A stretch of 26,347 nt of DNA from a virus. Under the pieces are notes generated by a model that was given only the letters and a program-made list of their open reading frames with translations, ran no database searches and was not told the DNA's origin. This document shows, piece by piece, positions 16,686 to 23,108 of this stretch (position 1 is the first letter of the stretch; every line of letters starts with the position of its first letter). The stretch spans positions 1 through 26,347 of the IMG/VR virus record IMGVR_UViG_3300043395_002792, one strand, 5' to 3'. Made by a program: the position numbers and the translations under genes.

Positions 16686-16695
16686 CGAGTCATGC

Positions 16696-17166
16696 TCAGG
16701 CAGCGATCGGGTTCAGCGGCACGTGATAGGCCGTGAAGTTGATGCTCTTGGTGCTGCCCGCAGCGACGATGTACAGGCGCAGGTAACGGTAGGCGTTACC
16801 CGCTTCGTCGACGTTTTCGAACAGGATGCTGCGGCGCCCCACGGCGTCGTCGCGGTCGCTGTCCGTGCGCTTGGGCGTCTTGTGGCCGACGTTGATCGCG
16901 GCCAGTTCGATGATGCCCGAGGCCGTGGCGAACGTGGCCGAGTTGCTTCCCTGGGCCACGATGTCGAACACGTCGTCGTTGGTGCTGATCGTCAACGCCG
17001 AAATGTCGATCACGATCTTGCCGGCGCGGCGACCGACCGGCGAGCCGGCGGCGCAGCCGGCCATCAGGTCAACGATGCTGCTACCGGCTGCCGAGCTGGT
17101 GACAGCCCCGGCGTTCTGCAGCTTCTGTGTGGCGTCAAACATGTGGGTCGGAGGTGTGGCACCCAT
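16696..17166 (-). CDS. Probable capsid cement / decoration protein (Bbp16-like)
   Basis: A 156-residue protein directly downstream of the major capsid gene. The N-terminal part (HMFDATQKLQNAGAVTSSA, then SSIVDLMAGCAAGSPVGRRA) is followed by alternating strands (KIVIDISALTISTNDDVFDI). It ends in RYLRLYIVAAGSTKSINFTA. A beta sandwich with a 'TSSAAGSSIVDLM' lead is the pattern of Bbp16-type jelly-roll cement proteins that stabilise HK97-fold shells. Length and position agree with that family. The ATG at 17166 follows a 93-bp gap that contains a GC-rich hairpin. A structure comparison would confirm it. Confidence 0.6.
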   Translation of the reverse strand: MGATPPTHMFDATQKLQNAGAVTSSAAGSSIVDLMAGCAAGSPVGRRAGKIVIDISALTISTNDDVFDIVAQGSNSATFATASGIIELAAINVGHKTPKRTDSDRDDAVGRRSILFENVDEAGNAYRYLRLYIVAAGSTKSINFTAYHVPLNPIAA

Positions 17167-17227
17167 GGTTGGTTTCCTCTTTCAAGTCCCGAGGGACGGT
17201 TTCGTTTCGTCAGCACTGCGCGCCGAA

Positions 17228-17245
17228 GGGCCGGTTGCCCGGCCC
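17228..17245 (-). terminator. GC-rich 7-bp hairpin after the major capsid gene, no U-tract
   Basis: GGGCCGG (17228-17234) and CCGGCCC (17239-17245) pair around a 4-nt loop, about 15 bases after the capsid stop. A smaller GTCC/GGAC stem lies at 17186-17197. Like the hairpin after the cement gene it lacks a U-tract. mRNA stabilisation or partial termination are possible. Confidence 0.4.
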
Positions 17246-17259
17246 CCGGCGATCAATCA

Positions 17260-18234
17260 TCAGGCAACCCAGGCAGCGTCACTGATGCCGCGCAGGCGGG
17301 CGGCGCACTTGGGGGTCTTCAGAGCCAGGCCGAACAGGCCCAGCAGCTTGTTGCGCATGGAGCTTTCGAGGCCAACCTCACCGACCTGACGCGGGGCGGC
17401 CAGGCCGTTGCGCTGGCCAGTCACGCCCTTGCCGCCCAGCGAGACGCAGTAGATGCTGCCGGCGGTCGCGGTCGCGCCGCCTGCACCCACTTCGTCAAAC
17501 GCCAGGATGCTGTCGTTGCCGTCGAAGTCGGCAACCGGCACGATCGGCACGCCGTTGATCGCCGTGGCCTTGCCTGCCCACGTGTCGACACCGATCTGCA
17601 CCTGGCCGCCCACGCCAGCCAGACTGACGGCCGCGTCTGCGCGGCGCGACATGCCCTTGGACATGAACAGCACCTTGTTCGGTCCGTTGACCGCGTCGAT
17701 CAACTGGCGCACCTTGGCGACGCTGCAGGCATCGCCGCCGTTGGTGCTGCCGGCCTCGATCAGTTGGCCGCCGGTAAGACGGGCCTGGAAGCCCGTCACC
17801 TGCGCGGGCGTGCTGCTTTCGTCGCCCTTGAACACGTGGGTCAAGTAGATCTGCAGCAGGGCCGTGAAATGCAGGCCCGACTGTTCGACCATGTGCTGGC
17901 GGCCGGCATCGGTGGCAAGCAGCGCCACGTCGATCACCGTGCTGGTCTCGTAGATCTTGAAGGCCTCAACGACCTCCTCGATCTGGCCCTTGGTGTCGGC
18001 CGCCACGTTCTCGTTCATGTTGCGCGGCGCGACGTTGGGCAATGCCAGCGTGCGGCGGAACTTGTACGAGAGCGAGCCCGGCGTGTCCTCGAAGGGGAAC
18101 ACGGAGTAGAACGTCGGCAGTCCGTCACGACCGCCGTTGTCGATGCTGAATCGGTCGTACAGCAACTGGTCGATGCGCGTCAGGCTGCCCGAACGGGCAG
18201 CTTCCTGAAGCGTGATTGCGCCTGTGAAGGCCAT
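17260..18234 (-). CDS. Major capsid protein
   Basis: A 324-residue protein forming the icosahedral shell, probably with an HK97-type fold. It begins FTGAITLQEAARSGSLTRID, an N-terminal 'tLqEaA.......i' helix common to major capsid proteins, followed by FSVFPFEDTPGSLSYKFRR-like strands (seen as YSVFPFEDTPGSLSYKF) and an E-loop-like stretch around residues 60-90. The C-terminal half has KVLFMSKGMSRRADAAV and ends in LLGLFGLALKTPKCAARLRG. The ATG at 18234 has a GGGAG about 7 nt upstream, preceded by a 6-bp hairpin at 18247-18264. Order portal, scaffold, capsid, cement is typical. The fold is inferred from family-like pattern and order. Confidence 0.8.
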   Translation of the reverse strand: MAFTGAITLQEAARSGSLTRIDQLLYDRFSIDNGGRDGLPTFYSVFPFEDTPGSLSYKFRRTLALPNVAPRNMNENVAADTKGQIEEVVEAFKIYETSTVIDVALLATDAGRQHMVEQSGLHFTALLQIYLTHVFKGDESSTPAQVTGFQARLTGGQLIEAGSTNGGDACSVAKVRQLIDAVNGPNKVLFMSKGMSRRADAAVSLAGVGGQVQIGVDTWAGKATAINGVPIVPVADFDGNDSILAFDEVGAGGATATAGSIYCVSLGGKGVTGQRNGLAAPRQVGEVGLESSMRNKLLGLFGLALKTPKCAARLRGISDAAWVA

Positions 18235-18246
18235 GATTTTCTCCCG

Positions 18247-18264
18247 GCGGCGCTTTCACGCCGC
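18247..18264 (-). promoter_or_regulatory. Hairpin upstream of the major capsid ribosome site
   Basis: GCGGCG (18247-18252) and CGCCGC (18259-18264) pair around a 6-nt loop, just before the GGGAG ribosome site of the capsid gene. It may protect the 5' end of processed capsid mRNA. Confidence 0.35.
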
Positions 18265-18268
18265 GTTG

Positions 18269-19060
18269 TCACGACCGGCTTTTCAGGAGCTCGGTCGCGA
18301 GATCGTTGTCGATTTGCTGGCGCTGCAAGTGCAACGGAACTTCGGACTTTCCGCTGCCATTGCTGTTTTGGTTGCCGCTTGCGCCTTGTCGGCCACCCTG
18401 TGTGCCTGTCCCGCCGCTGCCCGCAAGCAACGGCGCGTACTGCTGATCCCGGGCTTGCTCGGCCACGTACTCTTCAATCGTCTGGTTGCGAACCGTGCCG
18501 TCGTTGTTCACGACTTGCTTGGCCTTGCCGTCCTGGCCGACCACAACAGGCTGGAGTTTGTCGTCCAGCTTCACGTTTTCGCGGAACAGCCTGGCCGCGA
18601 TCTCGGGTGCCACGAACTTGGCCTTCTGTGCCGCGACGGTCAGCGCGCGCTCGACCGTCACCGCCTCATAGCCGCGCAGCAACTGCTGATGCTGCTGGGT
18701 CAGCTTGCCAAGCTCGGCATCCTTGGCCGCCGCGACTTCCTTGGTGCGAAGCTCAATCTGCTCGCGCACCTTGTCTTCGGGCGTCCAGTTCTTCATGTCC
18801 TCGATCTTCTTCAGCGCGTCCCGCGCCTTGGTCGCATCGAGGTCTTTGAACGCGGCAAGCCGCTGGTCTTTCTCGGCGTCGGCCTCGCGCAGCTTCTGCA
18901 CGGTGGTCTTGAGGCCGGTCACATGCTCAAGCGCGAAGCCTTCGACAGGCTCCACGTCAAGCAGGAACACGGCCTTGTCGCCCTCGCCCTCTTTGCGATA
19001 GAGGGCCTTGAGCGCGGCGTCGATTCCGTCCAGCGATTTGACCATTGCCTTGAGTGCCAT
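18269..19060 (-). CDS. Capsid scaffolding protein
   Basis: A 263-residue, highly helical and charged protein between portal and capsid genes. The N-terminal YRKEGEGDKAVFLLDVEPVE is followed by a long coiled coil (residues about 45-130, with VQKLREADAEKDQRLAAFKD and REQIELRTKEVAAAKDAEL). A short mixed region follows, then a Gly/Ser/Asn/Gln-rich linker (residues about 217-243), and finally a basic helical C-terminus (VPLHLQRQQIDNDLATELLK), the part that in scaffolds binds capsid protein. It would guide assembly of the prohead and then leave. No protease domain or active-site motif is visible, so prohead processing, if any, is elsewhere. Confidence 0.75.
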   Translation of the reverse strand: MALKAMVKSLDGIDAALKALYRKEGEGDKAVFLLDVEPVEGFALEHVTGLKTTVQKLREADAEKDQRLAAFKDLDATKARDALKKIEDMKNWTPEDKVREQIELRTKEVAAAKDAELGKLTQQHQQLLRGYEAVTVERALTVAAQKAKFVAPEIAARLFRENVKLDDKLQPVVVGQDGKAKQVVNNDGTVRNQTIEEYVAEQARDQQYAPLLAGSGGTGTQGGRQGASGNQNSNGSGKSEVPLHLQRQQIDNDLATELLKSRS

Positions 19061-19073
19061 TGCCTAGCTCCGG

Positions 19074-20852
19074 TTAAGCAGCTTCCCGCTGCCCGGGCAT
19101 CCCGCCCTTTGGTGTGTCGTCGCCGCTCGGCATGGGCATCCCGCCCTTGCCGTCGGCTTCTTTCTTGGGTGTCTGCGTTGGCCTGGTGGCCGCGTGTTTG
19201 ACCGCAGCGTCAATCATTGCGTTGGCTTCAGCGTCATCGAACGCCGGAAACCCGTTGGCGATCAGCACCTTGGCCGATTCGCCTGGCATTAGTCCCGCCG
19301 CAACGCTTTCCACGATGCCCTGGCCTGCCGTGATCTGAGCGCCGTTCAGCGCCGTTTCCTGCACGTTGCCAAGAGCCTTGTCTTCTTCGCGCTTGGTTGC
19401 CAGCGTGTCCAACTCGTCCTCGACCACAAGGTCGTCGCTGTACATCCCGCGCCGCTTAGCTTCTTTCAGGTAGGTCTCTTCGGTGATGCGGCCTTCTTTC
19501 ACGTCGGCCTGCAACGCCGTGATCTCGTTGCCGCCCGCGATCTTGACCGCGTAGTCCTTGAAGATCTGTACGTCAAAGGTTTCCGGCAGCGTCATGCCAG
19601 ACCACGTGGCCGCGCGCGCGAACGCCTGTTCAAGCGCGGTGTCAACGGCCTGCGCCCAGGCTTGCACGTCGGTTGCCGCGCCGTCGGCGTTCAGGAATGA
19701 AGCCGTGGCGCTGGCGCCGCTGGACTTCTCGATGTGCGGGCGGACGCCAAGCTGCTCCATGCCGCGCTGCAAGTTGTCGAGGTCGTCTTGCCCGACCTGC
19801 ACGGCAGCGCCTGAGTGCTCAACGATCTGCAAGCGTGCATCGGGGTTCTGGCTGGCGATCGCGGCGCCGCTGGAAATGGTGAATGCCTTGGCTTCCTCTG
19901 GGCTGAAGCCGGTGGCGAACACGATGGGCACGCGCGCCATGTGCACGATGTTCCGCTGGTCGCTGCTGGACTGCCAATGCGTGAGGTTGGTTTCGGCAAG
20001 CGCCAGCAGCGGCGGCTCGGCGTCCATGAACCGGCGATAGCCCGTGTACACTGTCACCAGCGGCACGCTGTCAAAGCCGCCCGGCGGACCAAACGCGCCG
20101 CTTTCGACCATCGCCCATGACGCCTGGCGGCCTTCGGTCAACTCGTAATACCGGGCGTCGTCGCCAGGCTCTAACGTCAGCGCATAACGGGGCGGGTTGA
20201 AGGCGGTGTTCTGCCACAGTTCGAAGCTGTCGCGGCGCACGACCCGGATGTACTCGGCTTTCTTTTCGCCCCACCTGCCGTCGGGCACGGTGCGGATTTC
20301 GTGCATGCGCACTTCGGTGAAGATCGGTTCGCCGTTAGGCCCCGCCTGTGTCTTCCAGCCGATCAGGTTCGGAGCCTCGACCAGCTTGAAAAACGCACGC
20401 GGGCGCTTGGCTGCTTCGTCGGCCACGGTGATCGTCTCGCCGCCAGGCGCCATCGCCGTGTAGTCGATGAACACATGTGAGCGCCCATACTTCACGGCGC
20501 TACGCATGAGCGACTTCGCGAACTGTGTCAGGTCGTTGCCGTCACCATCGGCGTTGGTGACCAGCGCTGCCAGCGCTTCAGGAAGATTCTCGATCGCCAC
20601 CGGCTTGCTGAAGGGGTCTGCCACCGCAGAATCCAGCGCGCTGCTGAAACCGGGGAACAGGTGGCTGCGACGCAGGCGCGCGGTGTATTGCGCGGGCTCT
20701 TCTTTGTGCTCGCGCGGCAGCCAGACTCCGCCGCGCCACTTCATGCGGTCGCTGCCGCCGTCAAGGTCCCCGACAAGGCACCAGTCGCGCCAGTGCGCAA
20801 CGATCAACTCGTTGGGCCGGGCGACGTTGTCGGTTGTGGCGTCGAAGATCAA
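19074..20852 (-). CDS. Portal protein (DUF4055-like)
   Basis: A 592-residue protein that forms the dodecameric DNA gateway at one capsid vertex. The N-terminal half matches the DUF4055 portal layout: YTARLRRSHLFPGFSSALDS, then VADPFSKPVAIENLPEALAA, and a long helix followed by SAVKYGRSHVFIDYTA. Residues about 300-420 are the stem/crown helices (MARVPIVFATGFSPEEAKAF, then DNLQRGMEQLGV). The C-terminus is proline-, glycine- and methionine-rich (KGGMPMPSGDDTPKGGMPG). The start is TTG at 20852-20850, with GAGGG 5 nt upstream; the next in-frame ATG is codon 37 and would cut conserved sequence. It is the first gene after the 155-bp structured gap. Confidence 0.85.
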   Translation of the reverse strand: MIFDATTDNVARPNELIVAHWRDWCLVGDLDGGSDRMKWRGGVWLPREHKEEPAQYTARLRRSHLFPGFSSALDSAVADPFSKPVAIENLPEALAALVTNADGDGNDLTQFAKSLMRSAVKYGRSHVFIDYTAMAPGGETITVADEAAKRPRAFFKLVEAPNLIGWKTQAGPNGEPIFTEVRMHEIRTVPDGRWGEKKAEYIRVVRRDSFELWQNTAFNPPRYALTLEPGDDARYYELTEGRQASWAMVESGAFGPPGGFDSVPLVTVYTGYRRFMDAEPPLLALAETNLTHWQSSSDQRNIVHMARVPIVFATGFSPEEAKAFTISSGAAIASQNPDARLQIVEHSGAAVQVGQDDLDNLQRGMEQLGVRPHIEKSSGASATASFLNADGAATDVQAWAQAVDTALEQAFARAATWSGMTLPETFDVQIFKDYAVKIAGGNEITALQADVKEGRITEETYLKEAKRRGMYSDDLVVEDELDTLATKREEDKALGNVQETALNGAQITAGQGIVESVAAGLMPGESAKVLIANGFPAFDDAEANAMIDAAVKHAATRPTQTPKKEADGKGGMPMPSGDDTPKGGMPGQREAA

Positions 20853-20870
20853 AGCGCCCTCGGGGGCGCT

Positions 20871-20933
20871 GACGCCGACTCGGTATATAAAGCGGGCGAC
20901 AGACCCGCCTCAGTTGTTCGCTGAGTCGGCGTC
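20871..20933. repeat. Nested inverted repeats, possible structured RNA leader
   Basis: GACGCCGACTC at 20871-20881 pairs perfectly with GAGTCGGCGTC at 20923-20933 (11 bp). Between them lie two small hairpins, each with a 5-bp stem and 7-nt loop: GCGGG/CCCGC (20892-20896 with 20904-20908) and CTCAG/CTGAG (20909-20913 with 20921-20925). A further 9-bp pairing, GCGACAGAC (20896-20904) with GTCTGTCGC (20931-20939), competes with the outer stem. Such alternatives would suit a switch, a DNA-protein site or a structured 5' leader of the portal transcript. Confidence 0.7.
20884..20889 (-). promoter_or_regulatory. Candidate -10 box for the portal and head operon
   Basis: On the minus strand this reads TATATA, the only strongly AT-rich hexamer in the gap. 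A start about 7 nt downstream would leave a leader of about 24 nt before the portal TTG. No good -35 is seen at 16-18 nt (TGAGGC at 17 nt is weak), so this would need an activator or a phage factor. Confidence 0.25.
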
Positions 20934-21007
20934 TGTCGCGCCGAATGCAAGAGTAGGTTTTTCGCTTGCCTTTTGCCAGAAGGATTCTGTGTACCGAATC
21001 CGCTGGC

Positions 21008-22432
21008 CTAAAACAGGGCAGTCCGCGTCACACCCCAGCCTGCAACCTCATGCCGCACGCGCTCGCCATAGGCGAATGCGTCAACCTGGTCGTCATGCGC
21101 GCCGCTGGCACCTTCAGGTCCGAACTCCAGTAACTCGCGCTCAAGTTCGGCTTGCCATGGGCCGGGCGCGAACCAGACCTTCCCGTTTGCCATCGCAGCA
21201 GCCATTGGAGCCGCGCGTGTGGCCTTGTCCTTGTCGGGGCGCAGCTCGCGCACCGGCAGACCTTTGCGCAGCGCGTCTTGAATGAGCATGGTCTGCGCGC
21301 CGATCTTCTCGATCCATGCTTCGGCCGCGCGGTGCCGGTTCAACATCATGGCGATCTGCGCCGGAATGTCGCCGCCCTCGAACCTGTCGCGCATCACGTC
21401 CAGTAGCAGCAGCACTTCGCCGAACATCGCCCAGGCCATGATCACCGTGTAGTCGCCGGAATCCTTGGTACTGAAGGCCGGGTCGACAGTCAGGAATCGC
21501 CGGGCTGACTGCACGTTGCGCCAGCCGAGGTCGCCCAGCTTGTACAGGTCAGGCGAACCGTTCTTTTCGGCGTAGCGGAAATCGCGGCGCTTGAACATGC
21601 CGCCACCGTCGCGCCGCGGGCTGCCCTGATACTTGGCCTGGAAGTCAGACGGGTTCAACTGGCGCTGCTCTTCGAGGAAGCTGAGCGGGAATCGCGCCGG
21701 CCACAGTGCTTCGCCCGCGCGCCTGTGCTTCCCGCCTGTGCTGGCGATGGCCTCGAAGTTGACCACGCGCCAGGCGTCCGGTTGCGCCTTCAGTAGCCGA
21801 CCGAGAATGTCGTCGTCGTGCCATTGGTGCATGACAATCAGTTGCTTGGCTTTGGCGGTCAGGCGCCGGTTGCTCCATGTGCCGGTGAACCATTGCCAAA
21901 GGGCATCACGCTGCGTCGGGCTGTAGGCCGCTTCCATGGTGCGGATCGGGTCGTCAATCACCCCATGGGTGAAGTGTTTGCCGATCAGGCCGCCGTTGAC
22001 GCCTTCGCAGAAATACTTGTTGCCGTTGCTCAGCCGGAAGTGGTCGGCCTTCGTTGGCAGCCACGGGCGGAACAGGTCGCCGAACAGATTGGTGTAGGGT
22101 TCATCGCGCATGATCCCGCGCACGTCCGCCCCGAAGCCTTCGGCGCTGTCGGCGCTGTAGCTGACCTGCATCGCGCTCACGCCCCGCTGGCCCAGCAGCC
22201 AGGCCATCATGCGGCGCGAGACCAACTCAGACTTCCCGTGCGCCGGCGGCATCTTGAGGATCAGGTTGTCGGTGTCGCCAAAGGCCCAGCGCATCAACTC
22301 GGCGCACACCTCGCGCAGATGCCATGACCACTCATAGTTCGGGAACGTCCAGCGCACGAACCACTCAAGGTCGCGCCGGGCAAGTTCAGCGCGCACGTCG
22401 CGCTTAGGTATCTTCGTCGGCAGGGTCGTCAT
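21008..22432 (-). CDS. terL: Terminase large subunit (packaging ATPase and nuclease)
   Basis: A 474-residue protein that drives DNA into the prohead through the portal and cuts the concatemer. The ATPase part has the Walker A-like MPPAHGKSEL (residues 61-70, Lys67) and Walker B HGVIDDP (Asp160/Asp161). The C-terminal RNase H-like nuclease has LTVDPAFSTKDSGDYTVIMA (Asp317), WIEKIGAQ (Glu375) and GAHDDQVDAFAY (Asp447/Asp448/Asp451), the acidic residues expected for metal binding. Motifs and length are complete, so it is very likely active. It overlaps the small terminase gene by 29 bases and shares its transcript. Confidence 0.95.
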   Translation of the reverse strand: MTTLPTKIPKRDVRAELARRDLEWFVRWTFPNYEWSWHLREVCAELMRWAFGDTDNLILKMPPAHGKSELVSRRMMAWLLGQRGVSAMQVSYSADSAEGFGADVRGIMRDEPYTNLFGDLFRPWLPTKADHFRLSNGNKYFCEGVNGGLIGKHFTHGVIDDPIRTMEAAYSPTQRDALWQWFTGTWSNRRLTAKAKQLIVMHQWHDDDILGRLLKAQPDAWRVVNFEAIASTGGKHRRAGEALWPARFPLSFLEEQRQLNPSDFQAKYQGSPRRDGGGMFKRRDFRYAEKNGSPDLYKLGDLGWRNVQSARRFLTVDPAFSTKDSGDYTVIMAWAMFGEVLLLLDVMRDRFEGGDIPAQIAMMLNRHRAAEAWIEKIGAQTMLIQDALRKGLPVRELRPDKDKATRAAPMAAAMANGKVWFAPGPWQAELERELLEFGPEGASGAHDDQVDAFAYGERVRHEVAGWGVTRTALF

Positions 22433-22886
22433 CGGTCAGCAGCGCTTTGAGCACATCCAGCGGGACTGTTGACAGGTCAACACTGGCTTTGATCGGCCCG
22501 CCGTCGGCCCCCGTGTGTTCCTGGGTCAGCTTGTCGCCGTAGACGCGGGGTTTCAGCTTGGAGGCCACCCACTTGCGCGCGTCAACACGCAGGCGCATGG
22601 CGTTGTAGTTCTTGGGGGTCGCGCGGTCGGCCAGTTCCACGATCGCGTCGGCCATCACGTCGGCCTGGTCTTCACGTGCGCGCGCGTACATGTGCGTGAA
22701 TTCCGCGATCTCCCGCCGCCATTTCATCACGGTCGTATACGACGGCGCCCACGCGAGTTTGCAGATCGCGACCAGGCTTTTGCCTTGCGCGATTTCGCGG
22801 CATACACGCTCGGCCAGCGCCTTGCGATACAGTGCGGGCGCGCCGACTGGCCGTGGTGTGGCTTTGCGCTTGGCTTTGCGCGCCAT
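22404..22886 (-). CDS. terS: Terminase small subunit
   Basis: A 160-residue DNA-recognition subunit of the packaging motor. Residues 36-60 form a helix-turn-helix (SLVAICKLAWAPSYTTVMKW) that would bind the packaging site. Residues 62-80 are the oligomerisation helix (EFTHMYARAREDQADVMAD), and RKWVASKLKPRVYGDKLTQE is the very common tail of this family. The acidic C-terminus (TDDDPADEDT) may contact the large subunit. The ATG at 22886 overlaps the upstream stop as TGATG; an immediately preceding GTG (22889) would add one residue. A GAGGAAG lies 5-10 nt upstream. Confidence 0.9.
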   Translation of the reverse strand: MARKAKRKATPRPVGAPALYRKALAERVCREIAQGKSLVAICKLAWAPSYTTVMKWRREIAEFTHMYARAREDQADVMADAIVELADRATPKNYNAMRLRVDARKWVASKLKPRVYGDKLTQEHTGADGGPIKASVDLSTVPLDVLKALLTDDDPADEDT

Positions 22887-23038
22887 CACTCTTCCTCGCC
22901 GCCCCCGATGCGCACGGAGGTCTTCTGTGTCCCGCCGGGCTGAAGCACACGCACGACGTTGGCCTTCACGCGCGGCTTGCCCTTGGCTTTTGGCTTGCGT
23001 GAGTCACCCTTGATGATTCGCAGGTTGGGTTTGTTCAT
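22886..23038 (-). CDS. 50-residue basic protein before terminase
   Basis: A small, lysine- and arginine-rich protein (MNKPNLRIIKGDSRKPKAKG...) ending in an acidic GGGEEE. It starts at ATG 23038 and ends in a TGATG overlap with the small terminase. No canonical Shine-Dalgarno is seen. A TGCTACACT extended -10-like string on the minus strand (23053-23045) would place the transcript start at or next to the ATG, suggesting a leaderless message. The NLRIIKGDSRK start recalls the N-terminus of some small terminase proteins. It could be a DNA-binding accessory of packaging or an inhibitor linked to the neighbouring CRISPR-Cas locus. Neither can be supported from sequence alone. Confidence 0.55.
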   Translation of the reverse strand: MNKPNLRIIKGDSRKPKAKGKPRVKANVVRVLQPGGTQKTSVRIGGGEEE

Positions 23039-23044
23039 GGGTTC

Positions 23045-23053
23045 AGTGTAGCA
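23045..23053 (-). promoter_or_regulatory. Candidate extended -10 promoter for the packaging genes
   Basis: The minus strand reads TGCTACACT, that is a TG one base before TACACT. No -35 match is seen at 17 nt (GCGCGA), which extended -10 promoters can lack. The expected start is at the ATG of the 50-residue gene. It is a string match in a 70-bp gap and may be chance. Confidence 0.25.
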
Positions 23054-23090
23054 CGGAGGCCTTGCTATCGCGCCTGTTCCGGAGCTTACT

Positions 23091-23106
23091 GCCCGTCTCT
23101 CCGGGC
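23091..23106 (-). terminator. Weak hairpin just after the effector stop codon
   Basis: GCCCG (23091-23095) and CGGGC (23102-23106) form a 5-bp stem with a 6-nt loop, two bases after the TGA (23111-23109). No U-tract follows (AGTAAG), so it is not a classic intrinsic terminator. It may end or stabilise the effector message. Confidence 0.3.
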
Positions 23107-23108
23107 TG

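Larger units (their letters stand above)
20853..21007 (-). other. 155-bp gap between large terminase and portal, rich in inverted repeats
   Basis: This is a rare non-coding gap of more than 100 bp in the head module. It contains nested inverted repeats at 20871-20933 and an AT-rich TATATA at 20884-20889 that could be a minus-strand -10 box for the portal gene. The bases 20934-21007 show no gene or further structure. Confidence 0.6.

Noticed and set aside
16723-18849. Long plus-strand open frame (708 codons) over capsid and cement genes
   Set aside because: It runs antisense to strongly supported head genes, has Arg/Gly/His-rich shadow composition and no domain. GC-rich coding DNA produces such frames.
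20871-20933. tRNA or tRNA-like gene, because two 5-bp stems with 7-nt loops sit under a closing stem
   Set aside because: No T-loop consensus (TTCRAxx), no U at position 33 of the anticodon-like loop, no D arm and no CCA context on either strand.
23091-23106. Strong intrinsic terminator after the effector
   Set aside because: The stem is only 5 bp and no U-tract follows; it is kept only as a weak hairpin.
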